Positions 28,889-37,769 of a stretch of 64,000 nt of DNA are shown here, piece by piece. The stretch covers positions 248,001 to 312,000 of the forward strand of contig NZ_RJUE01000060.1 of NCBI RefSeq assembly GCF_024343735.1. Direction: 5' to 3'. Origin of the DNA: Lacihabitans sp. CCS-44. GTDB lineage: Bacteria > Bacteroidota > Bacteroidia > Cytophagales > Spirosomataceae. Below the pieces are notes generated by a model that saw only the letters and a list, made by a program, of their open reading frames with translations, was not told where the DNA came from and did not search any database. How positions within the stretch are numbered: position 1 is the stretch's first letter; the number at the start of each line of letters is the position of its first letter. The position numbers were made by a program, and so were the translations under genes.

Positions 28889-30238
28889 TTAGAACAATTT
28901 TACGATACCAAAAATACAAAACGAAAGGATGGCCGAGATACTTATCCAAAGCAACAGATTGTAAGTCAAAGTTGATTTTTCGACATCATTTTTTCTAAAA
29001 TATTTATTGAAAATTACCGCCCAAATGACCAAAATTAGCAGGAACGAGCCTACAATTCCACCCGAAATAACCATAATCATGGGCAGTTTGATATAGACAA
29101 ACAAAAATGCCCAAAGAAATGGAATTACCCAAGCCAGACGAGCAATTAGTCTTTTCCGCTCAGTCATATTTCCGAAATCTATCCAGCCCATCTGACCAAA
29201 AATATCAGCAAACTGGCGAGTCCAAGCTGCTAAAGCAGCAAAAACCGTCGAAAAAAGAATGGTAAACGACCCCGCTAAAAAGAAGATTTTCGACCAAGCT
29301 CCAAGGCTTTCTGTAAACATAGACGAAAGCACTTCTATCATCTGATAACCTTCTGGCAAATTGGCTTGGTGATGTAAAACCGCAGCCCCGAGAAGATAAA
29401 AAGCGGCTGTAACCGTGGTGTAGATCAGCATCGCCAGAAAAGCATCCAGGTGCATGACTTTCACCCAGCCTTTCACTCTTGCTTTCCAAGCAGCGGAATC
29501 GTCTCTTGGGCCTACAAATGACGCATAACCTTTCTCCAGACACCAGTAGTTGTAATGGATAATCTCGTCGGCACCCACACCTGTGATACCAAATGCCCCG
29601 AACGCAAATGCCAAAGCGGCTTTGGGGAGCTTGAAAGAAAGACCTTCAAGAATATTACCAAAGGAGATATGATAATTGGTATATTTTAGAAAATACAAAG
29701 AAGAAAACGTAAAAACGGTAAAGAAAGCAATCATAACCAATGAGAGTTTCTCAAGGCTTTGATAATAACCCTGATAAACCAAAACGGCTCCTAAAGCCGC
29801 AACCAAAAATGCAAAAACCGGAACAGAAACCATCGGAAAAACCATATTGAGCGTGATGGCCACTCCGCCAACTATTCCACCGACTTGCAGGAGTTTGAAA
29901 ATCATAATCACAAAAACAAGCCACACGCTCCACCTTGTATTACGGAGTTTAGGGCCTGGAAGTTTCGACATGATTTGCATGGAAGTTTCTCCCGTGCTTA
30001 CGGTATGTTTACCAAATTCCAACTGAATCATTACTTTGACAACACAGCTGACCAGAATTATCCAAAAACACACAAAACCAGCCTTGGCACCAAGCGTAGT
30101 GGTGGCTATGAGTTCACCAGAACCAACGATAGCTGCAGAAAGAATGAGACTTGGACCTAGAAATTTTAATCTTTCTTTGAATGTCTCGGGTGCTGGCTTT
30201 ATTTTTTCAATACTTAAATGATAAGGATCGTTTTCCAT
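28889..30238 (-). CDS. Nramp-like divalent-metal transporter family protein, atypical motifs
   Basis: The ATG at 30238 gives 449 residues (a GTG four codons upstream is also possible). About eleven hydrophobic segments and the overall pattern fit Nramp-type transporters. The first segment has AAIVGSGELIATTTLG where canonical MntH proteins carry DPGN. The sixth-segment region reads GITGVGADEIIHYNYW instead of the MPH motif. Because the usual metal ligands are replaced, the substrate may not be Mn2+/Fe2+; a Mg2+ or other cation specificity is possible. It is followed at six bases by the DUF3810 gene. Confidence 0.85.
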   Translation of the reverse strand: MENDPYHLSIEKIKPAPETFKERLKFLGPSLILSAAIVGSGELIATTTLGAKAGFVCFWIILVSCVVKVMIQLEFGKHTVSTGETSMQIMSKLPGPKLRNTRWSVWLVFVIMIFKLLQVGGIVGGVAITLNMVFPMVSVPVFAFLVAALGAVLVYQGYYQSLEKLSLVMIAFFTVFTFSSLYFLKYTNYHISFGNILEGLSFKLPKAALAFAFGAFGITGVGADEIIHYNYWCLEKGYASFVGPRDDSAAWKARVKGWVKVMHLDAFLAMLIYTTVTAAFYLLGAAVLHHQANLPEGYQMIEVLSSMFTESLGAWSKIFFLAGSFTILFSTVFAALAAWTRQFADIFGQMGWIDFGNMTERKRLIARLAWVIPFLWAFLFVYIKLPMIMVISGGIVGSFLLILVIWAVIFNKYFRKNDVEKSTLTYNLLLWISISAILSFCIFGIVKLF

Positions 30239-30394
30239 ACTATTTTTCACCGCAACGCCGCTAAGACGCTAGGAAATAATTATTTCGAAAGCATCTCAAA
30301 CTTTTGCTTGGTGTTTCATTTTAGGGTTGAACATTTTATAAAAATAGCAAGATATCTTCAAAACCCAATTTTATGAAACCTAAATACATCAAAA

Positions 30395-30419
30395 AGCCCG
30401 AAGATTTGATCTTCGGGCT
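30395..30419 (-). terminator. rho-independent terminator of htrA
   Basis: A perfect 11-base stem AGCCCGAAGAT/ATCTTCGGGCT with a three-base loop. On the minus strand it is followed by a T run (complement of 30391-30395). It lies 72 bases after the htrA stop. Confidence 0.8.
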
Positions 30420-30491
30420 CAAGCTTCGACTACACTCAGCTACCAGAACTTATTCTTTTTTACCAAGCCGAATGGTGGCTCCGCTCAGCCA

Positions 30492-32015
30492 CTATTCTAC
30501 AGGAATTCCGACACAATAATTTCTAGAAGTACTGCCTTCATAAACTCCACATATCAATACTCCCTCCTCTCCATTTTTCTTGGCTGCATTTATCTGTTCT
30601 TTAACTTCTTTTGTAGAGTTTACTTTTGCGTTACCAACTCTGGTAATAATAAAGCCTTCCTCAATATTGGTCTGTTCTCCAAAGAAACCGTCTTTTTCGA
30701 TTTCCGAAATTCTAACGCCGTTTCTCAAGCCGATTTTCTCTTTGTCTTTGGCAGACAAATCTTCGAGGGTAATACCTAACTTGCCATAAGCGGAAGCCAA
30801 TTCTGGGTCTTTCTTCACTACTCCTTCCCCGCCTTTGTTGTTTCTAAGTGTTACAACATAATCCTTCTCTTTGCCATTTCTGTTTACGGTCAAAGTTACT
30901 TTTTCACCCGGTCTTTTTCTTCCTATTAACTCTCTGAATTTTGGTTCTGATTTCGTTTCTATACCATCAACTTTCGTAATTACATCCCCTTTTTTGATAC
31001 CAGCACTGTTGGCGGCTCCATCTTCTGGTACTTCAGCCACATAGATACCTTCATCCAAGTCGGAATCAAGTTCTTTGGCGTTCTTGTTGTTCAACTCTAA
31101 CGGAGCAAGGCCAATAAAGCCACGTTGAACGTTTCCAAATTTGATTAAATCCGTGGAAACTTTCTTCACAATACTCGAGGGAACTGCGAAAGCATACCCT
31201 GCATAAGCACCGTTTGGTGAAGCTATGGCTGTGTTTATACCTATCAAATGTCCACTTAGATTTACCAATGCACCTCCACTATTACCTGGGTTTACGGCGG
31301 CATCCGTCTGAATGAACGACTCTATCGGAGAATCTTGTTTTTGATCAGATTGCTGACCTCTTCTTTGTCCTTGGCCTAATATGTTGATATTACGACCAAT
31401 AGCACTAATAATACCGGCCGTAACCGTCGATTCAAGGTTAAATGGATTCCCTACAGCCAAAACCCACTCTCCAACTTTTACCTCATCCGAGTTTCCAAAA
31501 GTAATAGCCGGTAATTTTCTTTCTTCGATTTTTATTACGGCGATATCTGTTGAAGGATCGGTACCAACGACAGTGGCATCATAGGCTTTTTTGTTATAAG
31601 TCACAACCTCAAGTTCACTTGCTCCTTCTACAACGTGGTTATTGGTCACAATGTAGCCATCTTCAGAAATGATAACACCTGAACCTGACGACTCTTGGTT
31701 TTGAGTACGAGGTCCACCAAACATGTCGTCGTCCATTCCAAAAAATTGATCAAAAATCGAAGGCATTTGGCGTACCGTTCTAGAACTTTTTGCCTTTATA
31801 TGTACTACAGCTGGAGCCGAAGCACCTGCAGCAAAAGTAAAGTCTCCCGGTTGGCCTGCTGGCAAATTGGCAAATTTCATCACCGAGCCGTTTGACCCTG
31901 CTTCATTAATTACCACGTCATTACGATATCCATCGATGGCTCTGTAGCCAGCAATAGTTGCCACACTTGCCGAAACGGCGATGAGGGCTGTTTTCCAAGA
32001 ATTATTCAATGTCAT
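30492..32015 (-). CDS. HtrA/DegP-type periplasmic serine protease
   Basis: 507 residues with an N-terminal membrane anchor or uncleaved signal (about 8-24). The trypsin-like protease domain has the triad His127 (TNNHVVEG), Asp157 (STDIAVIKI) and Ser246 (NPGNSGGAL). Two PDZ regions follow (about 290-390 and 405-500). This is the standard DegP/DegQ layout for degrading or refolding misfolded envelope proteins. A glycine/glutamine-rich insertion (about 214-228) lengthens the LD/L2 area. The promoter upstream is well formed and the gene ends with a terminator, so it is monocistronic. Confidence 0.95.
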   Translation of the reverse strand: MTLNNSWKTALIAVSASVATIAGYRAIDGYRNDVVINEAGSNGSVMKFANLPAGQPGDFTFAAGASAPAVVHIKAKSSRTVRQMPSIFDQFFGMDDDMFGGPRTQNQESSGSGVIISEDGYIVTNNHVVEGASELEVVTYNKKAYDATVVGTDPSTDIAVIKIEERKLPAITFGNSDEVKVGEWVLAVGNPFNLESTVTAGIISAIGRNINILGQGQRRGQQSDQKQDSPIESFIQTDAAVNPGNSGGALVNLSGHLIGINTAIASPNGAYAGYAFAVPSSIVKKVSTDLIKFGNVQRGFIGLAPLELNNKNAKELDSDLDEGIYVAEVPEDGAANSAGIKKGDVITKVDGIETKSEPKFRELIGRKRPGEKVTLTVNRNGKEKDYVVTLRNNKGGEGVVKKDPELASAYGKLGITLEDLSAKDKEKIGLRNGVRISEIEKDGFFGEQTNIEEGFIITRVGNAKVNSTKEVKEQINAAKKNGEEGVLICGVYEGSTSRNYCVGIPVE

Positions 32016-32061
32016 CTTTTTAATAGCTTTATTTTTGTTGAATTCAAAACTTATAGAATTA

Positions 32062-32094
32062 CAAATTTATTTTCAAGTAAAGCAATAACGCAAA
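32062..32094 (-). promoter_or_regulatory. candidate htrA promoter (TTTG / TAAATTTG)
   Basis: On the minus strand TTTG (plus 32091-32094) is followed after 21 bases by TAAATTTG (32062-32069), matching the Bacteroidota -33/-7 consensus. The leader would be about 40 bases. Confidence 0.5.
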
Positions 32095-32149
32095 TTATTG
32101 AAATAAAATTTATTCTGCTGATATTTGTTTAACAATTATTAACTAAAAA

Positions 32150-32178
32150 AGCATCTCTCTAAATTTCAGAGAGATGCT
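32150..32178 (-). terminator. rho-independent terminator of hsp20
   Basis: An 11-base stem AGCATCTCTCT/AGAGAGATGCT (32150-32160 with 32168-32178) with a seven-base loop. On the minus strand it is followed by TTTTT. It lies 18 bases past the hsp20 stop. Confidence 0.82.
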
Positions 32179-32195
32179 CGAATAATACCCGACCC

Positions 32196-32621
32196 TTAGT
32201 TTATCGAAATCAATTTTGGTTCCTTTGGTTTTGCTTCCTCTTTTTTAGGAATGGTTAAGTGCAAAACACCGTCTTCGTAACTAGCTTCTATGTTGTCAGA
32301 ATCTACAGTATTTGGCAATCTGAACGACCTTGTGAACGAACCGAAACTGTATTCCTTTCTTAAGAATGTCTCGGTCTTTTCTTCAGACTCGGTTTTTTCT
32401 CCTGCCGAAATAGTCAAGTTACGCTCATGCACCTCTACCTTGAAAGCTTCCTTTTTGAAACCTGGAACTACCAACTCAATTCCGAAATTGTCCTCCGTTT
32501 CCTTGATGTTAGCTGATGGAACATTTTTGTTAAATTTAGATACAGCCTGCTCACCAAAAAGCTCATTGAACAAAGCCGGGAAAGAATTCAAATTGTCATA
32601 GTTTCTTACTAACGTTTTCAT
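32196..32621 (-). CDS. Hsp20/alpha-crystallin small heat-shock protein
   Basis: 141 residues. The alpha-crystallin domain covers about residues 35-135 (NIKETEDNFGIELVVPGFKKE, then YSFGSFTRSFRLPNTVD and the conserved ASYEDGVLHLTIPK near the end), with a short C-terminal tail. It is an ATP-independent holdase for unfolding proteins. It lies next to htrA, but each gene has its own terminator. The 359-base region upstream contains direct repeats that could be stress-regulatory sites. Confidence 0.95.
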   Translation of the reverse strand: MKTLVRNYDNLNSFPALFNELFGEQAVSKFNKNVPSANIKETEDNFGIELVVPGFKKEAFKVEVHERNLTISAGEKTESEEKTETFLRKEYSFGSFTRSFRLPNTVDSDNIEASYEDGVLHLTIPKKEEAKPKEPKLISIN

Positions 32622-32980
32622 AATTATTGTTTGTTTAATGTTTTACAAATTTTGTTTGGTTGACAGTGAACAAAACTTATTCCAATTGACCCTTTAAGAC
32701 AAAATGGCCGAAAAGTGCATTTTATAAAAAATTCATAATGACAAAGTGGCCGACTTGATTGCTTTTTGATGTGACATTTTTTCCTGGACGCCTTCGTAAC
32801 GTCCTCGTTTGTGTCCTCACAAACGATAACGTTATGTAAATTTGGGCAAGATGGAATGTTTGAAAGGAGTGGAAGAGTGGAATGTTTGTGAGGACACAAA
32901 CATGGGCCAAAAAAAACCTCCAAGACGCATCTTGAAGGTTTCTAATATTTTCAAAAACTTCTATTCGAAATCTCTATCTA
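32622..32980. other. intergenic region between hsp20 and lpdA with repeats
   Basis: I see no convincing gene here. It contains direct repeats GACAAAATGGCCG (32698-32710) and GACAAAGTGGCCG (32740-32752), upstream of hsp20. It also holds two hairpins that are reverse complements of one another (32807-32824 and 32884-32901, GTTTGTG/CACAAAC stems), and the lpdA terminator. Short frames across it have repeat-derived, low-complexity sequence. Confidence 0.6.
32909..32940 (-). terminator. rho-independent terminator of lpdA
   Basis: Stem AACCTTCAAGA/TCTTGGAGGTT on the minus strand (11 pairs, one wobble, four-base loop), followed by eight T residues. It lies about 40 bases after the lpdA stop. Confidence 0.82.
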
Positions 32981-34372
32981 TTACAAGTGAATTACCTCAC
33001 CATAAGCAGCGGCAGCGGCTTCCATTATGGCCTCGGACATTGTAGGGTGTGGGTGAACCGACTTCACGATTTCCATACCGGTTGTCTCCAAATTACGAGC
33101 AACAACAGCCTCAGCTATCATTTCGGTTACGTTGGCACCAATCATGTGACAACCCAACCACTCACCATATTTAGCATCAAAAATTACTTTTACAAAACCT
33201 TCGGGCACACCACCAGCCTTGGCCTTGCCAGATGCTGAGAATGGAAACTTGCCTACTTTTATTTCATATCCTGCTTCTTTCGCAGCTTTTTCGGTATAAC
33301 CAACTGAAGCAATTTCTGGTGAACAGTAAGTACAACCAGGTATATTTCCGTAGTTCAAAGGTTGTGGATGATGTCCGGCCAATTTCTCCACACAAATAAT
33401 ACCTTCGGCACTTGCTACGTGAGCCAATGCTTGTCCCGGAACCACATCACCAATGGCGAAATATCCAGGAACGTTGGTTTGGTAATATTTGTCTACCAAT
33501 ATTTTACCTCTGTCTGTAGCGATGCCTACATCTTCAAGGCCGATATTTTCTATATTAGCTACTATACCTGCTGCCGAAAGCACGATGTCTGACTCTATCG
33601 TTATTTCGCCTTTTGGAGTTTTAACAGTCGAAACACAACCCGCTCCTGAAATATCTACCTTCTCTACACTTGAGTCTGTGTAAATTTCGATACCCATTTT
33701 TTTGTATTGCTTCGCCAATTCTTTTGAAACGTCCTCGTCTTCAACAGGGACAATGTTTGGCAAAAATTCCACAATAGTAACCTTTGTACCCATGCTGGCG
33801 TACACATAAGCAAACTCAACACCTATGGCACCCGAACCAATGACTACCAGTGACTTGGGTTGTTTTTCGAGCGTCATGGCTTTGCGATATTCTATCACTT
33901 TCCCTCCATCAATAGGCACATTTGGCAATGCTCTGGCTCTTGCACCAGTAGCGATGATAATGTTTTTTCCTTCAATGATTGACTTGTTACCGTCTGCAGC
34001 TGTAACTTCTACCTTCTTACCAGGCTGTACTTTACCGTATCCGTCTATAACATCAATTTTGTTTTTCTTCATCAAAAACTGCACGCCTTTGCTCATGCCA
34101 TCGGCTACACTTCTTGAGCGGCCTATTACAGCCGAAAAGTCCGCACTGGCATCACCCACGGTGATACCGTAGTCTTTGGCATGCTGAATATATTGAAACA
34201 CTTGTGCCGATTTTAACAGAGCCTTGGTAGGAATACACCCCCAATTGAGGCAGATACCGCCCAGATTTTCCTTCTCTATAACCGCTACTTTCATTCCCAA
34301 CTGAGAAGCTCTAATAGCGGTAACGTAACCACCTGGGCCACTTCCGAGAATCACAACATCATACTGTGCCAT
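32981..34372 (-). CDS. lpdA: dihydrolipoyl dehydrogenase (E3)
   Basis: 463 residues. The FAD-binding GSGPGG is at about residue 10, and the redox disulfide is Cys41/Cys46 in GGICLNWGCIPTK. The NAD-binding GSGAIGVEF lies near 190, and the second FAD motif is YFAIGDVV. The catalytic His442-Glu447 pair falls in HPHPTMSE. E3 reoxidises lipoamide in pyruvate and 2-oxoglutarate dehydrogenase complexes and the glycine cleavage system. It is a single gene here, separate from E1/E2 genes. TAAATTTG upstream fits a -7 element. Confidence 0.97.
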   Translation of the reverse strand: MAQYDVVILGSGPGGYVTAIRASQLGMKVAVIEKENLGGICLNWGCIPTKALLKSAQVFQYIQHAKDYGITVGDASADFSAVIGRSRSVADGMSKGVQFLMKKNKIDVIDGYGKVQPGKKVEVTAADGNKSIIEGKNIIIATGARARALPNVPIDGGKVIEYRKAMTLEKQPKSLVVIGSGAIGVEFAYVYASMGTKVTIVEFLPNIVPVEDEDVSKELAKQYKKMGIEIYTDSSVEKVDISGAGCVSTVKTPKGEITIESDIVLSAAGIVANIENIGLEDVGIATDRGKILVDKYYQTNVPGYFAIGDVVPGQALAHVASAEGIICVEKLAGHHPQPLNYGNIPGCTYCSPEIASVGYTEKAAKEAGYEIKVGKFPFSASGKAKAGGVPEGFVKVIFDAKYGEWLGCHMIGANVTEMIAEAVVARNLETTGMEIVKSVHPHPTMSEAIMEAAAAAYGEVIHL

Positions 34373-34403
34373 AAGAAATTTGATTTTTGGTATAATTTGG
34401 GTG

Positions 34404-34411
34404 CAAATTTA
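34404..34411 (-). promoter_or_regulatory. candidate lpdA -7 promoter element
   Basis: TAAATTTG on the minus strand matches TAnnTTTG, 32 bases before the lpdA ATG. Confidence 0.4.
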
Positions 34412-34643
34412 GTGAATAAAATCGAAAGCTGAATTGTGCGTACAACTTTTGAGGATTTATTAAACAAATAGTAAAAGTTTTGGGCGGGAAAGTACAAGGT
34501 CTGGCTTGATTGTTCGGAATCATGACTCAAAAAAAATACATTTAAAAACTCCAAGTTCTTTTTGGCATCAGAACATTTTTCAAAAAGTAAGGTAAAATGA
34601 CAAAATATAAACTTTCAGTAAGAAGTATTAAATGATTTAATTA

Positions 34644-36821
34644 TCAAAAAGTTAGGACAAAGGTAGTACCCTCCTCTTGATTAGATTTTATTGAAATAGT
34701 ACAATTTATTGCCTTTGCTAAATCACGGATAAGGTGTAGGCCGAGACCAGATTTGATACCAATAACTTCAGAATTATTAAACAAAGCCTTAAACTGGTCT
34801 TCGGTAGCTCCCGGCCCATTATCTGTCACCGAAACAAACTTCACCCCTTTCTCGTCCCAAGCATTCCAGGTTATTGTTGGATTTTCTGTCTTTGACAAAG
34901 CCCCAATAGCATTGCCGGTTAGATTCCGAATTATCGTTTTTAGATAGTTTTCATCAGTGTATAAAGTTAAATTTTCGGGACTTTGGTAATTTATTTTTAT
35001 ATGCTCTTGGCTTTCGAAATGCCTTTGAGTGTCTTCAAAAATTGATTTTACTTCTACTTTTTTGTGGAATGGCTTAAAGTTTTGCATTTGCCCTTTGCTC
35101 CAAAGCAACAAGTCTTCCATGGAAACCAACAGGTTTTCTACACTCGTTATGGTCTTGTTTTGGAGTCTCTTTTTGTTAGTTTCATCCAATAGGTCAGGGC
35201 TTTCTTGCTGCAATTGCAAAAACTGCAATAAACTCGCTACAGGGCTTCGTAAGTCGTGATTTAAGATTCCCATGAACCGTATTTTGGCTTTATTGGCCTC
35301 CTCCAATTCAGTGTTTAATACTTGTAGTTTCCTATTAGCTTTTTGGCTGGTATTTCGTTGATAAAGAAGCAATCCTCCGATTACACTCAAAAGAAGCAAT
35401 CCACTGACATAGAACCATTTTTGTGTTTCTTTGGCTGCCAAATTAAGATTGGCAATCTCAACCTCGGTTTTTTTCAATTTCACTTCGTTTTCAGCCGCTA
35501 CCAATTGTTTTTTGTTGGAAATACCCTGAATCTGCTCCGCTTTCAGGTCAGCTTGGGTTTTTAGATAGCTCAGTTTTACCAAGTCTCGCTCCTTGTTACT
35601 AACGCTCAGTTTTGCATTGTTCAGAGCCAGCAATAATTGGCCTTGTTTTAAACTTTCGGCATCCAGAAGTTGCTGGTTTTTGTATTTTTCTTCCTTTGTA
35701 TCAAACTCGTACTGAATCTCTAATCGGGCCAATTGCTTCTGATTATCTTCACTATCTATACTTTCTTTTATGTCTACATACTTTTTGAAATAGTGATAGG
35801 CACTATCAGCGATACCCTTTTTTTCAAAGATATTGCTAAGTCCAAGGTAGGCATCTCTTAGTACGTCTCGGGTGCCTATTTCCAGAGCCATATCCTTAGA
35901 TTTCATCATGAAAGGCAAAGCCTCATCTAATCTGTTTTTCTGCAAATAATATTCACCAACACCCGCATTGTTGATGGCGATTCCCTTTTTGTTTCCCACC
36001 TCTTCAGATAGTTTAAGTGCCTTGGTGTGGTTTTCAAAGGATGGCTCATAAATCTTCTGTCTAGCATACACAAGACCCAAATTACCGTAATCGCGAGCCA
36101 TTCCCAGCTTATTATTCGTTTCAACGTCTCTAGCTAGGGCTTTATTAAAAAATTCCAATGCCTTGTCATATTTCTTGGTATCCAAATACACAGAAGCGAT
36201 GTTGTTGTAGCCTGCGGCCATTCCATCGGTAGAGTTGGCTGTTGCATTTATCGAAACAGCGTCTTGAAAGTGTTTGAGTGCTAAGTCATACTTTTTTTGT
36301 GTGGTGTAAATAATCCCAATGTTGCTGTAGGCCAATCCGGCAAGCTTGGGCAATTTAGCCTTTTCGGACACACGAATAGAATTTTGAAAATACAACAATG
36401 CCTCTGGATATTTATTTTGCATCAGGGCTACAGTTCCTAAATTATTATTACAAATGATGATTCCGGAATATGTTTTTGATTCTTCAAATAACTTTAATGA
36501 AGTGTGAAAACTAGCTTCTGCCTTTTGATAATCCCCCACCGAAACGTACTTTGCACCGAGCAGCTTATAACCCTCCGCCTGTCCTTTTTTAAAGTTTAAT
36601 TTGTTGGACAATTGGATGGCTTCTTCTGCATGCAACTGCATATTGGCAAGATTTATACCGTAGTTGGCAACCGAAAGTTTGAGAATTGACATTACCCTTA
36701 TGGTATCTTGGGCGGTATGTTTTTGAAGTTCGGCCGTGAGTTCTTCAATGGCTTTGTTTGACTGCGAAAACAGCAATCTGCTCGAAAGGAGCAAAAAGAT
36801 AAATAAAAGTTTAGTCTTCAT
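34644..36821 (-). CDS. TPR-containing sensor histidine kinase (HisKA/HATPase)
   Basis: 725 residues. A signal peptide (ends LLFSQS) precedes about seven tetratricopeptide repeats (about 40-350: repeats such as AGLAYSNIGIIYTTQKKYD and GMARDYGNLGLVYARQKIYE). A long coiled coil and a membrane segment follow (FYVSGLLLLSVIGGLLLYQ, about 480). The kinase has the phospho-acceptor box FMGILNHDLRSPVASLLQF, an ATPase N-box with IIRNLTGNAIGAL, then DNGPGA and SGLGLHLI. It overlaps the upstream LytTR response regulator gene by four bases (ATGA). Unlike the kinase at 19706 it belongs to the classical HisKA class, yet it also pairs with a LytTR regulator. Confidence 0.92.
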   Translation of the reverse strand: MKTKLLFIFLLLSSRLLFSQSNKAIEELTAELQKHTAQDTIRVMSILKLSVANYGINLANMQLHAEEAIQLSNKLNFKKGQAEGYKLLGAKYVSVGDYQKAEASFHTSLKLFEESKTYSGIIICNNNLGTVALMQNKYPEALLYFQNSIRVSEKAKLPKLAGLAYSNIGIIYTTQKKYDLALKHFQDAVSINATANSTDGMAAGYNNIASVYLDTKKYDKALEFFNKALARDVETNNKLGMARDYGNLGLVYARQKIYEPSFENHTKALKLSEEVGNKKGIAINNAGVGEYYLQKNRLDEALPFMMKSKDMALEIGTRDVLRDAYLGLSNIFEKKGIADSAYHYFKKYVDIKESIDSEDNQKQLARLEIQYEFDTKEEKYKNQQLLDAESLKQGQLLLALNNAKLSVSNKERDLVKLSYLKTQADLKAEQIQGISNKKQLVAAENEVKLKKTEVEIANLNLAAKETQKWFYVSGLLLLSVIGGLLLYQRNTSQKANRKLQVLNTELEEANKAKIRFMGILNHDLRSPVASLLQFLQLQQESPDLLDETNKKRLQNKTITSVENLLVSMEDLLLWSKGQMQNFKPFHKKVEVKSIFEDTQRHFESQEHIKINYQSPENLTLYTDENYLKTIIRNLTGNAIGALSKTENPTITWNAWDEKGVKFVSVTDNGPGATEDQFKALFNNSEVIGIKSGLGLHLIRDLAKAINCTISIKSNQEEGTTFVLTF

Positions 36822-37522
36822 TGTAGCTGAATCAGGTTTTCTCTAAAACTCCTTCCAATGGGTACCAGAAACTCGTTCCGCAGCATGACATCGTTGGTTT
36901 GAATTTTTGATACGTAGTGTTTCTGAATGGCATAACTACGGTGTACCCTCACAAAACTACTAAAATGCTGGTCTTTGATAAGCACTCCCAAACTCGACAA
37001 CACGCAATGTTGCTTGGTTTCTGTTACTATTTTGGTGTAATCTTTAAGTGCTTCGAGGTACAAAATATCATGAAGCTTTATCTTAACTTGGTCTGTGCCT
37101 TCTTTTATGTAAATAACATCGCCACCCAGGCTAGCTTCGAAAAGGTTGGCTTTTTGTTTGAGTTCGAGATAATCTCTAATGCGGTCAACCGCTTTGTTGA
37201 ACCTATCAAACTTGAGCGGTTTTACGATAAAATCGAGCGTGTCAAGATCAAAACTTTCAACGGCAAATTCGGGATGTGAGGTTATGAAAATACAAATTGG
37301 GACATCCTTGGCTATTTTCCTGAAGTCAATACCATTCATGTTGGGCATATCAATATCTAAAAACAAGACCTCAACTTTTTCTTTCTCCAAAACAGGAATG
37401 GCATCAAAAGCATTTTCAAAAACACCAACCACTTCAAACGCAGAACTTCTATTTACAAAAGAACTCACTGTGAGTCTATCAATTTCGTCGTCGTCAATGA
37501 TAATGCAAGTTATTGGCTTCAT
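36818..37522 (-). CDS. LytTR-family response regulator
   Basis: 234 residues. The receiver has acidic residues DDDEID (10-15), phospho-acceptor Asp56 in VLFLDIDMPNMNG, and the switch Lys in FIVKPLKF. The LytTR domain follows at about 130-234 (KLHDILYLEALKDYTKIV, FVRVHRSYAIQKHYV, closing LVPIGRSFRENL). It shares a four-base overlap with the kinase gene downstream. It is divergent from a solo LytTR gene and two surface-protein genes starting at 37770, its most likely targets. Confidence 0.94.
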   Translation of the reverse strand: MKPITCIIIDDDEIDRLTVSSFVNRSSAFEVVGVFENAFDAIPVLEKEKVEVLFLDIDMPNMNGIDFRKIAKDVPICIFITSHPEFAVESFDLDTLDFIVKPLKFDRFNKAVDRIRDYLELKQKANLFEASLGGDVIYIKEGTDQVKIKLHDILYLEALKDYTKIVTETKQHCVLSSLGVLIKDQHFSSFVRVHRSYAIQKHYVSKIQTNDVMLRNEFLVPIGRSFRENLIQLQ

Positions 37523-37694
37523 AAAACAAACATACCTATAATTTCCAAGCCTTTAAAACTATGAATCGATAATTCTCGGTGTCGTTCGTCTATTTGTTGG
37601 GTTGTTTATCTATTGGCTGTTTCATGGAGCGGCATTTTAATGCAACTTTGGAAACTAATGAATACAGATTTAAGGGTAAAAAGTAATTATGAAA

Positions 37695-37733
37695 CCAATC
37701 AGAAAAACGATTCTTTTTCAGGAGACTGATTGG
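37695..37733 (+). promoter_or_regulatory. leader hairpin before the solo LytTR gene
   Basis: CCAATCAG (37695-37702) pairs perfectly with CTGATTGG (37726-37733), and the loop contains a further AAAAA/TTTTT pairing. It lies 37 bases before the ATG at 37770 and lacks a T run, so it could be an RNA leader structure or a protein-binding inverted repeat. Confidence 0.35.
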
Positions 37734-37769
37734 ATAAAAACAAAGTGAAAATTAATTTAAAAACAAGCT

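Noticed and set aside
32624-32923. Minus-strand frame of 99 codons between hsp20 and lpdA
   Set aside because: It crosses the inverted-repeat hairpins, has a Cys/His-rich but unstructured translation and overlaps the lpdA terminator, so it is probably non-coding.
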